This document shows, piece after piece, positions 1 through 10,839 of a DNA stretch of 64,000 bases. Source of the DNA: Leishmania infantum JPCM5 (Eukaryota > Euglenozoa > Kinetoplastea > Trypanosomatida > Trypanosomatidae). A program made the position numbers and the translations under genes. The stretch's first letter is position 1, and every line of letters begins with the position of its first letter. The stretch is taken from positions 434,001 to 498,000 of the forward strand of contig NC_009411.2 of NCBI RefSeq assembly GCF_000002875.2, read 5' to 3'. The notes below the pieces were generated by a model that was given only the letters and a program-made list of their open reading frames with translations, was not told where the DNA came from and made no database searches.

Positions 1-1779
1 GTCCCAGCATGGCGCGAACTTGAGCTCGATCGTGTCGAGATTGCTTTCGATGGTAGTGCAGTCGTTGCAGAAGGCGTACAGGAAAAGCATGCGTCGCTGC
101 TGCCACTCCTCGGCGGGCTGCGGGTTCGGGAGCGAGTTGTTCTCGTCCTCCCAGTAGTCGAAGTCGCTGCGCTGCTTGCACTCGTCGAGGTAGGAGTAGA
201 TCGCGTCGGCGCACGCCTTGCCGATTTGCCGCATGACAGTCACATCAATAGCGGTGTTCATCCCAGCCAGAGACTGCTGCAAGACGCTGAACACGTCCAC
301 CGGCCCGGTCGTGATAGGAAGGCCAGAGGAAAGGATGGTGGGGCCCTTCAGATCGTTGCACACCGTTATGGCACACGCGCGGCAGAGCCGCGTCAAGTGC
401 GCCGACAAACCGCCAACCGCCGCGGTCATGAAGGACGCCGACAGTTCATCGATCGCGGAGAAGTCGACGTGCGGGGCGTAGCTGTTTGTCACCATCATCT
501 CCTCATACCACTGAATGAAAAGCGACGCCTCGATGAGGCCGTTGGCCTCGAGCTCGGCGCCCGGGTCGGAGTAGCTTCGCATCACATTCATCACCTCCGC
601 ATGAACGGCTTTCACGACGAGGCTGAATAACGGCAGCTTAGTGGAGAGCGGGAACAACGTGAGCTCGAAAGCACCGAGCAGCGGCTCCACCTTCTTCATC
701 TGCTCCAGATAGACAGATACCTGACCAAAAGAGTCCACCACATCCTGCATGATCTGCTCCTCCCACAGTTGCGCAATGCCCTTCGCCACGGCGGAGTAGA
801 CGGCTTCCTCGTTGATCTGCGACTCCGTCTCTACGCCGTCGCTACCGAAATTCAAGACGGGGCTCTCAATCTCGTCACCGCAGATGGCGATGCACTGGCG
901 CAGGCACTCAAACGGCTCTGGTGCTTCTTCGTCGCCCTTGTTCTCGCCGACGCCAGCGAAGCCCGTGCCACAGTGCGAGGCATCGTCAGACGGGCCATCC
1001 TCAAGTGCCCTCTGAATCGCAATCACCATCGCGTCCTCACGCAGGAACTTGTACACCTGATTCACAAACATGGACAGAATGACGTCCAGCTTTTCAAAGT
1101 ACGGCTCAAACACCGCCTGGAAGCTCCGGTAGCGCGCGCCAGCCTTTGTGATGACTGTGCGGCGGATCAGCTGCAAATTTCGCAGGCGATCGTACATAAA
1201 TCGAAACGACTGCTGCTCCACCAGCATGTACAGATTCCCGTAACGCACTTCCTTGAGCGCCTCCGACCACTTGATCACGGAGCTGACGTTGTCACGCAGG
1301 CAGTGCAGCTGCCGCAAATGCTTGTAGCTGAGCGTGTCAGCACCAAGGCCTTGAATAAGGTCACCCTGCTTGAGAAAGAGTTCTCGCAACTCCTGGACCT
1401 TATCGTAGTTGCTCTTCACGATCTGCAGCGCGCGCTGTGCCTCCACGATTTGAGAAGAGGCGATAGAGTTCATAGCGCGTCTGAGCTCACGCGACTCGTT
1501 CTGGCACGACCTCAGCAAGCGCGGCACCGTCACCTCAAGATCTGTGTTGAGCAGCAGCTCAGTGTTGATGCTATTGAGTACCTCCTGCTTTAGGTTCGCC
1601 TTCTCCTCCTCGCTGATGTACGGTAGCAGCTCCTCGGCTGTGTAGAACTGCTCCTTGGTGAAGGCGGCTGATGCCTTCGATGTTGAGCTACCGGTCGCAC
1701 CACCACCGGTCAATCCGTTTCGAGGGCCACTGACCACGTCAGTGGCGCGCTGCTGGCCCTTGGTGATGGACCGCGACAT
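1..1779 (-). CDS. SEC6: Exocyst complex component Sec6 (EXOC3-like), 3' end cut by window edge
   Basis: The reading frame is open from an ATG at 1779 to the window edge, giving 593 residues without a stop, so the C-terminus is missing. Exocyst subunits tether secretory vesicles to the plasma membrane; in trypanosomatids exocytosis is confined to the flagellar pocket. Seen in the sequence: a short polar N-terminus, then an almost entirely helical protein with a coiled-coil-like stretch (about residues 85-150). A region near residues 430-590 follows the Sec6 pattern, including a segment like FIQWYEEMM, then GPVDVFSVLQQSL, then a long helix ending in YAFCNDCTTIESNLD, which matches my recollection of the EXOC3 core. 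Start choice: a pyrimidine tract with AG at 1812-1813 lies about 33 nt upstream. A different helical-rod tether such as a COG or GARP subunit is the main alternative. Confidence 0.72.
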   Translation of the reverse strand, partial: MSRSITKGQQRATDVVSGPRNGLTGGGATGSSTSKASAAFTKEQFYTAEELLPYISEEEKANLKQEVLNSINTELLLNTDLEVTVPRLLRSCQNESRELRRAMNSIASSQIVEAQRALQIVKSNYDKVQELRELFLKQGDLIQGLGADTLSYKHLRQLHCLRDNVSSVIKWSEALKEVRYGNLYMLVEQQSFRFMYDRLRNLQLIRRTVITKAGARYRSFQAVFEPYFEKLDVILSMFVNQVYKFLREDAMVIAIQRALEDGPSDDASHCGTGFAGVGENKGDEEAPEPFECLRQCIAICGDEIESPVLNFGSDGVETESQINEEAVYSAVAKGIAQLWEEQIMQDVVDSFGQVSVYLEQMKKVEPLLGAFELTLFPLSTKLPLFSLVVKAVHAEVMNVMRSYSDPGAELEANGLIEASLFIQWYEEMMVTNSYAPHVDFSAIDELSASFMTAAVGGLSAHLTRLCRACAITVCNDLKGPTILSSGLPITTGPVDVFSVLQQSLAGMNTAIDVTVMRQIGKACADAIYSYLDECKQRSDFDYWEDENNSLPNPQPAEEWQQRRMLFLYAFCNDCTTIESNLDTIELKFAPCWD

Positions 1780-2727
1780 CGGGCCGCAGCGCCAGTGATT
1801 TTGATGATCCTCTAGCAGGCAACAGAAGGAAAGAAGGGATGACGGGAGTGAGACAATGCACTCTCCCACCTGATGAGAGACGACATGGAAGCAGTAACCA
1901 AAACAGAAGACGAGTCCCCCACCACCACTACCACCACTCTCCAAAAGAAGAAAACTGAAAATTCAAAACGGCGGCGGCGGCGGCGTCAGCTTCTCCGGCT
2001 GCAGTCTCTTTTCCTTTTGTGTGTGTGTGTGCGTATCCTTCTGTTCGTTGTTTGTTTGGGTTCACGTGGTGCGAGAGAGAACACAGAATGGCCACGAGAG
2101 GAAGCAGCGGTGGGCGAGGTGGAGGAGGGGGCGGGGGGGGGGCATGAAAATATGTGTGCACCCCTCGTCGGGCACGTATGCTCCCTCCCCCTTCAAGTAG
2201 CTGCCAGACCGAGAGAGATTCGTCATCATGCCGCTAGCAGCGCAAGGAGGCTTGCTGAAAGGGCCACTGGCTGGCACACAGTAAGAAAGAGGTGGTGTGT
2301 CGAAGCAGCAACGCTGATGAATCAACGAGATCCGTGCAGGGTGACCAAGTCGTGCATGCCCCCCCCCGTTCTCTTGTTTTGTTTTATACGCTGTACCCTG
2401 CGATGCTTGGCGGCGAACGCACGATAAAGGAGGAGAATCTGTGAGATACGTGCGTTTTGCTGCATGGAAAAGCCGTCGCTGACGTGAGCGATGTCTTCGT
2501 GTCTAGACAGTGCAAGATGTACTCCATGCGACAACGGACTAACGAGACAACTAAAAGGGAAGCGCACGAAGCGTCTGCTCTTGTACATGCCTGTGAAGGA
2601 GGCACCGAGATGGCAGTGACCACGGCAGGCACAACTGTCATCCGAGCCAAACGAATAGCAGCGTTATCCTACCCCTCCCCTTCCGTTGTTCTGCTGCGTT
2701 GTTATCGTCGGCTCCGTTACAGTCCCT
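1780..2727. other. Intergenic region
   Basis: It holds the Sec6 5' UTR and the 3' UTR of the upstream-transcribed neighbour. I see a GGC run near 1970, a short GT run near 2018-2030 and G-rich tracts near 2125-2145, but no convincing gene. Confidence 0.6.
1812..1838 (-). promoter_or_regulatory. Predicted trans-splice acceptor of the Sec6 gene
   Basis: On the minus strand a pyrimidine-rich tract (about 1822-1838) is followed by the first AG at 1812-1813, leaving a 5' UTR of about 33 nt. This is the normal layout of a spliced-leader acceptor in trypanosomatids; the exact site is predicted, not observed. Confidence 0.5.
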
Positions 2728-3348
2728 CTACTTCCCGAGGGCCTCCTTGCGCTTCAGATAAGCCTCGATGAGTGCGTTGGCGCGGTCGTCGAGGGTCTGC
2801 TCTGTGTGGTGAGCGCGTGCCTCGACCGCCTCTGGCAGCGTCGGCACCAGCTCGTACTTCACCTGCGTTAGCCGCTCCGCCTCACGCAGGTAGTCTGGCA
2901 CAATGTGGTCCGTCTGCTCGTCCATCCGCTTGGCCTCTTCGATCTCATGATTCAGCTGCGCCACGACGCCGCCAAGCAGCATGCTCGAGTGGGCGGCGAG
3001 GCACGCCCTGCCGCCAAAGTAGCCGCCGAAGACAGCGATCCAGCCGCTGTATGACCTGAAAAAGGCCCAGCGGTTGCCCAGCGCCAAACAGGCCGCCATG
3101 GTCGCCACCATGTTGCCGCCAAAGTACCCGTAGAACCAGTAGTTGCTGTTCACAACAGCGCTGTACTTGTCCATGGACTTGGTCATACGTGCCCGACTGT
3201 CCTCCAGAAACACCTTCGCCGTGACAAGCGCCTGCTCGTACTTCTCCGCCTGTGTAAGCGCCTTGTTTCTCCTCTTGTCGTTGGCCGTCATGCCGCCGGG
3301 GCCTCGGCCGAGGGAAAACAGCGAGCCCTGCTTCCCTTGCGAGAACAT
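2728..3348 (-). CDS. Conserved-looking glycine-rich membrane protein, function unknown
   Basis: The chosen start at 3348 gives 206 residues; an in-frame ATG at 3408 would add 20 residues of weak, proline-rich sequence. After a basic N-terminus (about 1-60, with a charged helix at 33-60) there are two hydrophobic glycine-rich segments, about 70-92 and 100-130, each carrying a YFGG motif (75-78 and 110-113), a pattern favouring tight helix packing. The C-terminal 70 residues are a charged helix. I do not recognise the family. Glycine-zipper paired helices occur in mitochondrial inner-membrane shaping proteins and in respiratory-complex accessory subunits, but that is only a suggestion. The coding character is supported by the codon-position GC pattern and the well-spaced position between neighbours. 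Confidence 0.6.
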   Translation of the reverse strand: MFSQGKQGSLFSLGRGPGGMTANDKRRNKALTQAEKYEQALVTAKVFLEDSRARMTKSMDKYSAVVNSNYWFYGYFGGNMVATMAACLALGNRWAFFRSYSGWIAVFGGYFGGRACLAAHSSMLLGGVVAQLNHEIEEAKRMDEQTDHIVPDYLREAERLTQVKYELVPTLPEAVEARAHHTEQTLDDRANALIEAYLKRKEALGK

Positions 3349-4402
3349 TGGTGGTAAAGCAGGTGGAGGAGAGAGGGCGACAGACACAAGGCCCACAGAC
3401 CTTTCCACACAACGAGAACAGAGGTGAACCGCAAGCGAGAGCGCTTGCGCGCACGGGCGGGGTTTCTTGTTCGCTTGTTTTGTAAGCGGAGGAAGGGGGT
3501 GGGTGGAAGACTAGGCGAATGTCACGCTGTGGGACAATGGACACGAGTGAAGAAACAAATGTGAGGAGAAACGGGGGGAGGGGCCTTGCCTTAGAGTTTT
3601 ATAAGAGTCTTTTCAAGTCAAGAAGATCAAAACGTCAGAAGAAGCAGGAGCGGAAGGGCGGGAAGGGGCCCGCTAGTGCGAGTGTGCCTATGTGTGGCTC
3701 TATGTGAGTTTGCGTATGTGCCCTCATAGGAGGAGCACACGAAGGCAGAGAGAGCCAGGGGAAGTATCACCTTGAATGAGAAGAGAGCGCGGAATCCATA
3801 TACCTGTCAGTCAACCATCTACTGCAGTCTTCCTACCCCCCACACACCCACACACACCCGCTTGCCTTGCGTAAGAGGGCAAGAGCAACGGTCAGCTAGG
3901 GAAAGTGGCGGCCGCCGCGATACATGCATGCGCACAGAGAGGAGCTTCGCATCTGCACGCGATTCCGAGGCACAAGGAGGCAAAAGCCGCGTACACGTTG
4001 CGTGATTGCCACCATTGTCTGCCCCCTCCCCCTTCTTCCCGCCCTACCTCCTTCCTCTACCCGCTCCCTCCCTCAGCGGATAGGCATTTGCTTGCTTCTC
4101 TTTTTAGACTTACTGTGAGAGAGACCGGAGAGTCCCTTTCGGGGGAGACGACACAAGAGCCGTCAATGCCAAGACACACAAGAGGCGCAGCGAGTGGCAT
4201 ACCTACCAAAGTCGATCACGGCCCCGTGATAGGGCCTGACTTCGCCGAACTTCGAAGAAGACACGCCGGCAGGCCTGGAAACTCGCTCTCACACCCGCCC
4301 CACCCTCGAGAGCGCAGCGACTCGAATCAGGGACAGATGGCGAGGGACCTCCTGCCCTACCCCCACGCACATAAAGGCAGATGCTTCGTTGTGCAAGATG
4401 GC
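3349..4402. other. Intergenic region
   Basis: About 1.05 kb of UTR and spacer. It has purine-rich stretches near 3630-3670 and a C/A-rich run at 3830-3860; short ORFs on both strands look like chance. Confidence 0.6.
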
Positions 4403-7171
4403 TCACTGTGAAGCAGGCGGAATGGCAGGCACTGGGCAGCACCTCAACTCCGACAAAGGCGTGTAAGGGACTTGTGGATGGTCGGGGGTGTAGAAGCCAA
4501 GCGCCCGCAGGTCGCTGTTCAGCGCACCTTGGCTGAACCCAGGTGCTAGGTTGCGCGCCGTGACATGGTACTTGTCAAACAATGCCTTGTCTCGCCGGTA
4601 CACAAAGCGGGCACGGATTGGGTTAACGTTGTAGAGCGTTTGCGGGGGGTCCCGCACTGGACGCTGCACGACCGGGTGGTGCGTGACAGCGCGCAGCTCC
4701 TTGCTTCGCAGCGATTGTAGGAGCGGCGTCGACTTGTTGTACAGGTCGCCTGACGATGTGAGAGGGCTGTGCTCGCCTCGCAGTGTGTGCTGAGGGTTTC
4801 GTGCTCTGCTGCGGCTACTCATGATCGTGTGCACCTTCACAAGGGGCACGTCTCGAGCCAAGTAGGCGGCCAGAGTCCACAGCATGAGGTCCTCATCGCA
4901 ATACGTACCGGCGTCGTGCAGGTACAGCTCGTCAGTAACTGGCATGAGTATGGCTCGACCTGTCTCCAGTTCATAGGAGACAATATTCAGCGCACGGTCA
5001 GCCGTCGCGCGGCGCTTCTCCGTCGCTCCGTACTGGGCGGCCGCTTGCAGCGCCCGCAGACAGCTGGCCGTGACGATCAGCGCATCCTTGCCGCTACGCA
5101 GGCGCCGGGCGACGGCGACGAGGGCGTCAACGCACTTTGAAACGCCGCTGGAGTGCAGTAAGAAGACGTTCTCCACGGCTGCTACGTGGTCCAGATTCGA
5201 CACCAAGGTTCGCACTGGGTGGACACGACGACCCTTGTAGAGAACAATGTACGGCGCAGGATGAGAACTGAGGTGGGCAAGCACGGCAGCGGTGTCGGGA
5301 AGACCGCCTGCGGACGCAGTAAGCGGAAAGAACGGTGTCTCGGCGCGCTGCTCGGCGAGCCGCTCTGCCACGTCCGCCATGTGCGGCACCGCTCTCAGCG
5401 TCATCACGTCGAACTGCTCTCTCTGCGCAAACGACAGCGCAGCTGACTTGGACGTCAAACTCTGCAGCAGCTCAGTACCGCTCTCGACGAGGGCCTGGTG
5501 CAGCGCCGCATCGCTATCGTCGCGTGCCTTCGCCAAGCTCGCCCTGAGAAGCCGCAAGGCGGCTGCCTTGACCATCGCCCGCTTATCGCGCGAGACAGCC
5601 GAGAAGAAATCTGGCCCGCGCGTTTGTGTGAGAGACTGCGCCAACGTCAGCGGCGGGGTGTCGTCGCGCTCGCAAAACAGCGTCGGCAACGTCGATGTGG
5701 ATGGTGCCGTTCCATGAGCCCTGAGCTGCCCACCAAGCAGCGCATTCAGCACGGCGTCACGCTGCACGTCCATTACTTGCAACAACATGTACAAACGCTC
5801 AAGTCGCGCCGCCTGCTCAGACCCAGAGAGCACAAAGCCCACCTTAGACCAGCGCATCCACAGCTCATCCAGCAGTGCATACAAGACGGGTGACGACGCC
5901 TTGCCATCGGGCATGACGCCTGAGAATCCCGCCATAACATCAAGGATGTCGTCCTCCGACCATCCCTCAGTGAAACGACATGTTGCGTGCTGCGGTACGG
6001 GAGGACGCGCCAGGCTGCCCTGTTGGTCATCGACAACAGCCTCACTCGTCCAGTTGTGCCCACTGGTGACCATGTCCTCGAGAAAGTCGAGCAGCACGCG
6101 GCCCGTAGTCACGTGAGCAGACGTCCGATTCACGCCGCGCGGGTGCGTGTAGTCGGCGCGATTCTGCGGCGCGTTGGGGTTCAGCGTGTACCATTTATTC
6201 GGCTCCATGATCTTTACCAGCGCCAGAAAGTGGAGCACCTGCGCCAGCAGCGCAGGCGACTCCGCCAGGCGGTGCGGCTGCTCCTCAACAAACGTCACCG
6301 TCATCGCGTCCACCAACTGGACAAACGCCTTCGTCAACTCGCTCGACACGGTGTAGCTGCGACCATACTTGAGCACCTTGGCAGCAATGAACTGAAGTCC
6401 ATTACCGTCCCACTCGAAGAGAGAGCTCAGTTCGTAGAGAACGCGTGTGAGTTCGTCGTTGCTGCGGCGCTGCAGCGTCGCGGCAAAGTCGAGCACTGTC
6501 GCCGTCCTAGCCTCGCGCTGTGGGCGGTTCCAAAACTGCGCAAGAAGGTCGTTCACGCTTCGGTCGCACTCCAGCACATCGAGCAGCGGAAAGTGCCGGT
6601 GGACATGATAGCCGACAAGGTCTTCATCCCGCGCATCCGCCAGACGTGACAGCGCTTCCGGATCCTCTGGCGACACCCCTGTCACGGAAGTAGTGGAGAG
6701 ACCAACGGATGTCGCCGTGGTTTCGCCGCTCAGCTCTGCCCACAAGGCAGACGCCGCTTCGGCGTTGTCACCGTCGTCATCCTGGAGCTGCGTAGACGCA
6801 CTTCCTCGCGGTGGGCCCTGCGCTGCCTTGGCCATGCGCGCTCGAGCCTCTTCGATGTCCGGTACGTTGCGCAGGCGTACCGGCCCAAAGCCCATAGATG
6901 CGTCGTGCTTCGGCAGCGGAAAGGGAATGAAGTCGGAGCTGACCTCCTTGGGGTACATACTCGAGGGCAGTGTGCGGTACGACACACGCGGTAGCGCCGA
7001 CGCGGCCGTCGAAGAGCTCGTGGCAGTCGATCCCGCCGGAGGCGGCGGCGGCGGCGGCGCTGGTGGTGGTGCAGCTTTGTCAAAGCGCATGCGCCACACT
7101 TGGCTGGCGCGCAGCACCCCTGTCACGGCGCGACGGCTGCCAAGGCCTGATCGACGAGTCTGCAGCGGCAT
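4403..7171 (-). CDS. Hypothetical mitochondrial-type protein with possible C-terminal PIN-like domain
   Basis: The start at 7171 gives 922 residues beginning with an Arg/Ser/Thr-rich, acid-free N-terminus typical of a mitochondrial presequence. The in-frame ATG at 7252 is rejected because a pyrimidine tract plus AG (7180-7204) lies between the two. A proline-rich linker (about 33-45) precedes a mostly helical middle. Around residues 640-780 there is an alternating strand/helix pattern: a hydrophobic strand, then VTASCLRALQ, then a conserved-looking CDEDLMLWTLAAYL followed by another strand. That order resembles a PIN-type nuclease fold, with acidic residues near 755, but the first acidic residue is not obvious, so activity is doubtful. 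Trypanosomatid mitochondria contain many such proteins as ribosome assembly or RNA-processing factors; assignment here is inference. Confidence 0.72.
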   Translation of the reverse strand: MPLQTRRSGLGSRRAVTGVLRASQVWRMRFDKAAPPPAPPPPPPPAGSTATSSSTAASALPRVSYRTLPSSMYPKEVSSDFIPFPLPKHDASMGFGPVRLRNVPDIEEARARMAKAAQGPPRGSASTQLQDDDGDNAEAASALWAELSGETTATSVGLSTTSVTGVSPEDPEALSRLADARDEDLVGYHVHRHFPLLDVLECDRSVNDLLAQFWNRPQREARTATVLDFAATLQRRSNDELTRVLYELSSLFEWDGNGLQFIAAKVLKYGRSYTVSSELTKAFVQLVDAMTVTFVEEQPHRLAESPALLAQVLHFLALVKIMEPNKWYTLNPNAPQNRADYTHPRGVNRTSAHVTTGRVLLDFLEDMVTSGHNWTSEAVVDDQQGSLARPPVPQHATCRFTEGWSEDDILDVMAGFSGVMPDGKASSPVLYALLDELWMRWSKVGFVLSGSEQAARLERLYMLLQVMDVQRDAVLNALLGGQLRAHGTAPSTSTLPTLFCERDDTPPLTLAQSLTQTRGPDFFSAVSRDKRAMVKAAALRLLRASLAKARDDSDAALHQALVESGTELLQSLTSKSAALSFAQREQFDVMTLRAVPHMADVAERLAEQRAETPFFPLTASAGGLPDTAAVLAHLSSHPAPYIVLYKGRRVHPVRTLVSNLDHVAAVENVFLLHSSGVSKCVDALVAVARRLRSGKDALIVTASCLRALQAAAQYGATEKRRATADRALNIVSYELETGRAILMPVTDELYLHDAGTYCDEDLMLWTLAAYLARDVPLVKVHTIMSSRSRARNPQHTLRGEHSPLTSSGDLYNKSTPLLQSLRSKELRAVTHHPVVQRPVRDPPQTLYNVNPIRARFVYRRDKALFDKYHVTARNLAPGFSQGALNSDLRALGFYTPDHPQVPYTPLSELRCCPVPAIPPASQ

Positions 7172-8648
7172 TCGCGTATCTAGCACAGAAGAGGAGGGAG
7201 GGGGTGTGGCGCAACAGCTGGCACGTGGCCCTGTCGTGTAAATTACATACATAAGACGAAAGCAGACAGAGCGAGAAGAGACGAGTAGGAGACAGAGGAC
7301 GTCAGATAGCTTGTCAAGGAACCAACCTCGAAAAAATAAAAAAGAGATCTGTTCAATTCTGTGCAGAGAGGGTCACTTTTCTCGTCTTGCTCTCGCTTGT
7401 GTGTTTGTCCCTAGGCGAGCGTTTCCGTGCACTCGTCACGGCACATTCGGTGCAGTGACTGTGCATCCTCTTATCATGCGGCACTCATCTGTGCCATGCT
7501 GTTGGTCAGCACGCTTTGAGGAGGAGAGGGGCACTGTATAACGCTTCCGAGAAGAAAAAAGAAGAGGGGCGGAGAGAGCTCGGACGCGCAAGTAAAGCAG
7601 AATTATTGCAGAAGCTTTTCTACACTTATCCTCCCCTCCCCAGCATCCCATCTGTCCCGCCACACATGCGCTGAAGATCGGGCACTGTGGTGTACAGTAC
7701 GAAAAAAAATGCGTCGCTCGCCGCCATCAGGAATACTCTACGGCTCCATCTCGTGTATGTTTCTTTTCGAGCTTCGGTTTGGGAGCTTTCCTGCTGCGTG
7801 TGTCCTCTGCTTTCCGTTTGCTCTCGTGCCCCTCTCCGAGGCGGACAGGCAAAGAGGAACGCGAGTGGGCGGAGCGGGAAAAAGAGGGGGCCGATCGCCT
7901 CCCCCCCCCCTCCGCCGCCGCCACCACCACCACCGCACGCACACACAAAGACAATCACACACTCTCTGCATTGGCAACGCACGCGCCTCCTTCCCACAAA
8001 CAAAACAAAGCGCCTTGTCAGCGACAACGAAGAGCTGCAGCAAGAGCAGGCACTGCGCATTCGCCTGCAAACGAGTGTGCGAAAGGAGAGAGAAGGGCAA
8101 GCGCGGGAACTCGACGATGTAAAGAGTACACTGGGGAGCGCGAAACAGAAAATGGGATCGGAGAAGTGGATGCCACCGATGCGAAGCCGGCGTGCGTGTC
8201 GACCACCAAGGAGAGAGAGACATGTGTGTCGCACGTTCGAATGCGCGTGTGCGTCTTTGCGGAGCTTCCTTAATTGCCGTAGGTGGAGAGCAGGAGACAA
8301 CTCGAGAGCAAACGGGTGGCGGCGACGGAGCGGCTGATGAACAAACGAAGCGCATCCGCGACAGCGCTGCTCTGTGCCCACACACGTAGACGGAGCCCAG
8401 CGACATGCTGCATCCAAAAAAAGGTTGAAGAAACACGCGCGTCAGTGATGGCGCAAAAGGAATGTCGGCGTCAAGAGAGTGCGAAACGGCGATGCTGCGG
8501 CGAGCCAGCTTAATGGCCCGACGATGAAGATCCCTGCCCCTGTCGCTCATTCTCTGTGCGTGTGTGCGATGCTCGAGCAGACGCACATCGTCTCCGCCTG
8601 CTGTGCCCCACAACCACACCCCGTGAGCCGCCCGCCTCTCTCGCTCTA
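7172..8648. other. Intergenic region
   Basis: Nearly 1.5 kb. It contains a C-run and CCG/CCA repeats at 7899-7945 and a CA-rich stretch at 7935-7960. Overlapping ORFs occur on both strands here, none with family-like features. Confidence 0.55.
7180..7204 (-). promoter_or_regulatory. Predicted trans-splice acceptor
   Basis: A C/T tract (7188-7204) is followed by AG at 7180-7181, only about 8 nt before the ATG at 7171. It decides the start of the 922-residue gene because it would remove the upstream in-frame ATG from the mRNA. Confidence 0.5.
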
Positions 8649-9905
8649 TCACCCCATCCGCAGCACTGCGGAGAGCAGCACGCAAATCAACAGAAACGCC
8701 ACCAGCTTGTTGCTGACAACCTCGAGGAGTCCCCGCGCCGTCGTCTTCACCACCGATACTGCGGAAGCAAATGTGCTGGTGCCACCTGACTGCCGTCGCG
8801 ACGTGGCGGCGCTTTTTGCCTCTGTGGAGGGGCGCCGCGCATAGCTTCTTGCTGCGAACTTGGTCGGTGCCCTGTACTGGCGCACATGCTGCAGTCGAAC
8901 ATTACGCAGCGGGTTCAACGCTGCATCCGTGTCCCCCTCCTCTGAAGGATGGGCATCGCCGCCCGCTGCCGACGAATGCGCCGCTGGTCGTGCTGTACCC
9001 AGTCCATGTGGACGCGACTCCTCCACGCCGTCCCCGCCAGCGTGCACTACGTGCCCGGTCATCACCGTCGTCGCCCAATGCAACTCGTTCGCCGCCAGCT
9101 CGCGCAGTCGCTCGTCGTATGTGGCGTGCGCTTCAATGAGGAACAAAAGGTCCTCCACGCTGCCGGGAAACATTAGTTTCGCGTGCAGACGCGAGATGCT
9201 GCGGTTGCACACTCGCTCCAGAGCCTCCACCTTGTGTCGGGCCATCTCAAATAACTCAGTTTTCACTTTGCCGCCGCGCTGCGTCACAGCATCCCGCAAC
9301 TCCCGTTTCGCCTCTGCCATCTGACGGACCAAGCTGGTGGAGAGCAATATGAGCGCGTCGTCCTCAGCAGCCCGCATGCGGCGCAGCACCCGGTTCAGTC
9401 GCTCATTCCCGCTCAAAAGCACAAGATCGAGCAAAATGAAGTAGAGCAGGACGAGGGCAGCCGTGACGAGGGGCCTACGTGTCGCGCCGGTGGCCATGCT
9501 GCCCACGGACCCAACCGCGTCCGCAACTGTCGAGATGACCAGAGAGGGAGCGTCTTCCCGATCCTTGCCGACGTTCTCATCGCCCTCATCGGTAACGCTT
9601 TCTACATCGCCGTCCGCACCACTGCTGTTGGCCTGTTGCTGCTGCGGAGCGAACGATGTGCCCCTCGGCGCCGCCTCCGACTCGTTCTCGCTGGACTTCA
9701 CGAACAGAACGAGGTTGCCGCCACGGCGCTGCTTGGAGGAGATGGTGGACCTTTCGTATGGCATGTGAGCTCGAAAGCTCGCGGTCGGCACCTCCTCTGA
9801 CGAAATCATGTTCGCATGCAGCTGGCGTGTGCTCTGGCCATCGTCAGTGGGCGCGCCGCTCGTGGCCACTGGCACTGGGAAGTCGCCCACGCTGTTCGGC
9901 TGCAT
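8649..9905 (-). CDS. Hypothetical protein with central membrane segment and C-terminal tail anchor
   Basis: 418 residues. The first 140 are polar and low-complexity (Ser, Gln, acidic). A hydrophobic segment at about 145-163 (LVTAALVLLYFILLDLVLLSG) is followed by a long charged helix of coiled-coil character (about 165-265), a disordered Gly/Ala/His stretch, and a second hydrophobic segment at the very C-terminus (about 398-416, ending LLSAVLRMG). The double anchor suggests an organellar membrane protein with a looped coiled coil. No known domain is recognised. The start is supported by a strong pyrimidine tract and AG at 9954-9955. Confidence 0.72.
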   Translation of the reverse strand: MQPNSVGDFPVPVATSGAPTDDGQSTRQLHANMISSEEVPTASFRAHMPYERSTISSKQRRGGNLVLFVKSSENESEAAPRGTSFAPQQQQANSSGADGDVESVTDEGDENVGKDREDAPSLVISTVADAVGSVGSMATGATRRPLVTAALVLLYFILLDLVLLSGNERLNRVLRRMRAAEDDALILLSTSLVRQMAEAKRELRDAVTQRGGKVKTELFEMARHKVEALERVCNRSISRLHAKLMFPGSVEDLLFLIEAHATYDERLRELAANELHWATTVMTGHVVHAGGDGVEESRPHGLGTARPAAHSSAAGGDAHPSEEGDTDAALNPLRNVRLQHVRQYRAPTKFAARSYARRPSTEAKSAATSRRQSGGTSTFASAVSVVKTTARGLLEVVSNKLVAFLLICVLLSAVLRMG

Positions 9906-10839
9906 GACAGCGAAGCGCGAATACTTGTGTATACGTGAAATGTGGGAAGAGGGCTGGAAAGAAAAAGAAGCAAGCGCCGCCCACTGAATAAGGCTGCCAG
10001 ATCCGATCTACGCCTGTGCGGTAACGGTGCAGTGGAATGGCTCCGTCGCTCGCTCTTTACGCGCGTGATCCGCCTCTTTTCCCGTCTCTACCACCTTTTC
10101 CTTTTAGTGTGGGTAGGAGGGGACTCCAGCCAGTGGCCCGACCGTAACCGCGCAGACTACACCTACACGTAGTCGAAGGGACGCCTTTCCGCCACCCATC
10201 GGCGATATGAAGGCAAAAATGCACACACGAACAAGATGAAAAAAAAAGGAGCAGCGCAACGCGAGATCGCCGGAGAGCAGAATCAGCGAAAGACAGTGGG
10301 AACGTCACAAGCACAGCTTGATCGACTTGCGGTGCTTCAAAGTCCGCTGATGCGCCCGTATGAGGCTGCGCCTCCGTGTGGCGCGACACGCTGCCACTTC
10401 TGTTGCCCCTCGGCACACCGAACAAACGAAACTGTCGAGTTCGGCAACCCATGTGGCGTCGAGGAGGAAGGAGGTACTTCGTAGAGAGAGCCAGGCGTGG
10501 CGTGGCATGATCGTAGTGTCGAAGTCATTCAACCTTGTGCTCTTGCCGGCAATTATCTTACGGTTGTACCTGTGATTCAAGAGAAAGAAAGGCAGCTGAG
10601 AAGGCGCCCGCTCGCGACACCGTGCGACTAAAAGTGGTACAACGACGACAAACAAGCACACCCACCCACCCCCAGGGGGGGGGGACAGGAGGGCAGAACT
10701 TCGACCCACCGCTAAAGGAAGAAAAAAAAAAGGTCTGTCGTGTCAAACACCTCCGAGGAAGGACGCTGTGCACAAAGCAGCAGCTTCCCTCCTCCCCGTT
10801 CTGCCAGCCCACCCCTCCTCTTCTCTCGCCTGTTCTCCG
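9906..10839. other. Intergenic region
   Basis: About 930 bp. There is a C/G homopolymer patch at 10665-10685 and A-runs at 10236 and 10720. No gene seen. Confidence 0.6.
9954..9971 (-). promoter_or_regulatory. Predicted trans-splice acceptor
   Basis: A T-rich tract (9956-9971) runs directly into AG at 9954-9955, about 48 nt before the ATG at 9905. Confidence 0.55.

Noticed and set aside
769..1593. Plus-strand ORF of 274 residues opposite Sec6
   Set aside because: It is the antisense shadow of the minus-strand coding frame, as are the other long plus-strand ORFs opposite the annotated genes; the high GC third positions keep such frames open.
7626..8685. Overlapping minus-strand ORFs of 263 and 315 residues
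   Set aside because: Their composition is low-complexity (Cys, Arg, Ser, Gly runs), they overlap each other in different frames, and no family-like motif is present; they sit in a spacer rich in simple repeats.
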